NCBI GenBank assembly: GCA_905182475.1 | Contig: CAJJBR010000026.1 | Coordinates: 1-54,588, forward strand | Length of the DNA stretch: 54,588 nt | Direction of reading: 5' to 3' | From: Akkermansiaceae bacterium | Lineage (GTDB): Bacteria; Verrucomicrobiota; Verrucomicrobiia; Verrucomicrobiales; Akkermansiaceae | Program-made: the position numbers and the translations under genes | Notes under the pieces: generated by a model | Database searches by the model: none | The model's input: only the letters and a program-made list of their open reading frames with translations | Told to the model about the DNA's origin: nothing | In this document: in pieces, positions 54,586-54,588 of the stretch | How the letters are laid out: the number at the start of each line of letters is the position of its first letter | Numbering within the stretch: the stretch's first letter is position 1

Positions 54586-54588
54586 CAA

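Overview
The window comes from a Gram-negative bacterium of roughly 57% G+C, most likely a member of the Verrucomicrobiota. The outer envelope is shown by lipid-A-disaccharide synthase (LpxB), lipoproteins and a tail-specific protease. The phylum call is an inference from the mix of GMTLLEM-type prepilin, sulfatase and DUF1080 remnants, a multiheme cytochrome, the RpoD architecture and abundant repeat-filled gaps. Most of the sequence is chromosomal housekeeping; no rRNA, tRNA, prophage or CRISPR array was recognised.

Layout. 0.1-7.8 kb: octaheme cytochrome-TPR lipoprotein, MurJ flippase, a repeat-rich gap with gene remnants, an EamA transporter, a DUF3634 protein and an RhlE-type helicase. 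7.9-17.1 kb: a metal-binding ABC receptor; a leftward cluster of TatC, a membrane protein, an exported ClpP-like protease and an HTH-metallo-beta-lactamase fusion; an Ala/Asp-rich lipoprotein; and a tightly overlapping leftward cluster of Prc protease, YggS and DUF971. 17.2-22.2 kb: prepilin-like protein, a 650-residue exported protein, M23 peptidase, a SecD-P1-like protein, and wrecks of a sulfatase and an HTH gene. 22.4-36.2 kb: topoisomerase III, AmtB, DprA, LpxB, FtsH, a Na+/Ca2+ exchanger, a thioredoxin-like lipoprotein and RecQ. 36.3-45.7 kb: Uma2 nuclease, ThrRS, a decayed group II intron, a mutarotase-like protein with a xylose-type ABC operon (xylFGH), and more gene wrecks. 45.7-54.6 kb: MgtE, TrpD, primary sigma factor, ACP phosphodiesterase, UvrA, a HicB-HicA module and a second copy of the uvrA 3' end.

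The gaps are not empty. They hold at least three dispersed repeat families: a REP-like palindrome centred on CGCGATTT-AG-AAATCGCG, usually in inverted pairs; a GCGTTCT-NN-AGAACGC palindrome; and a TGATCACTGATCACTCGGCA element. One copy of the last is inserted in frame inside uvrA. At least seven genes survive only as fragments, often with a clean internal deletion plus a frameshift.

Best candidates for something new: the hicBA module bracketed by a 189-bp direct repeat of the uvrA 3' end; the repeat-derived peptides inside a shortened UvrA; the tatC-linked cluster with an exported coiled-coil ClpP-like protease translationally coupled to an XRE-MBL fusion; TatC itself with a ~110-residue periplasmic insertion and an Asp/His-rich tail; and the histone-H1-like N-terminal tail of RpoD with an exact 72-bp in-frame duplication. 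All function calls come from reading motifs; no database search was run.
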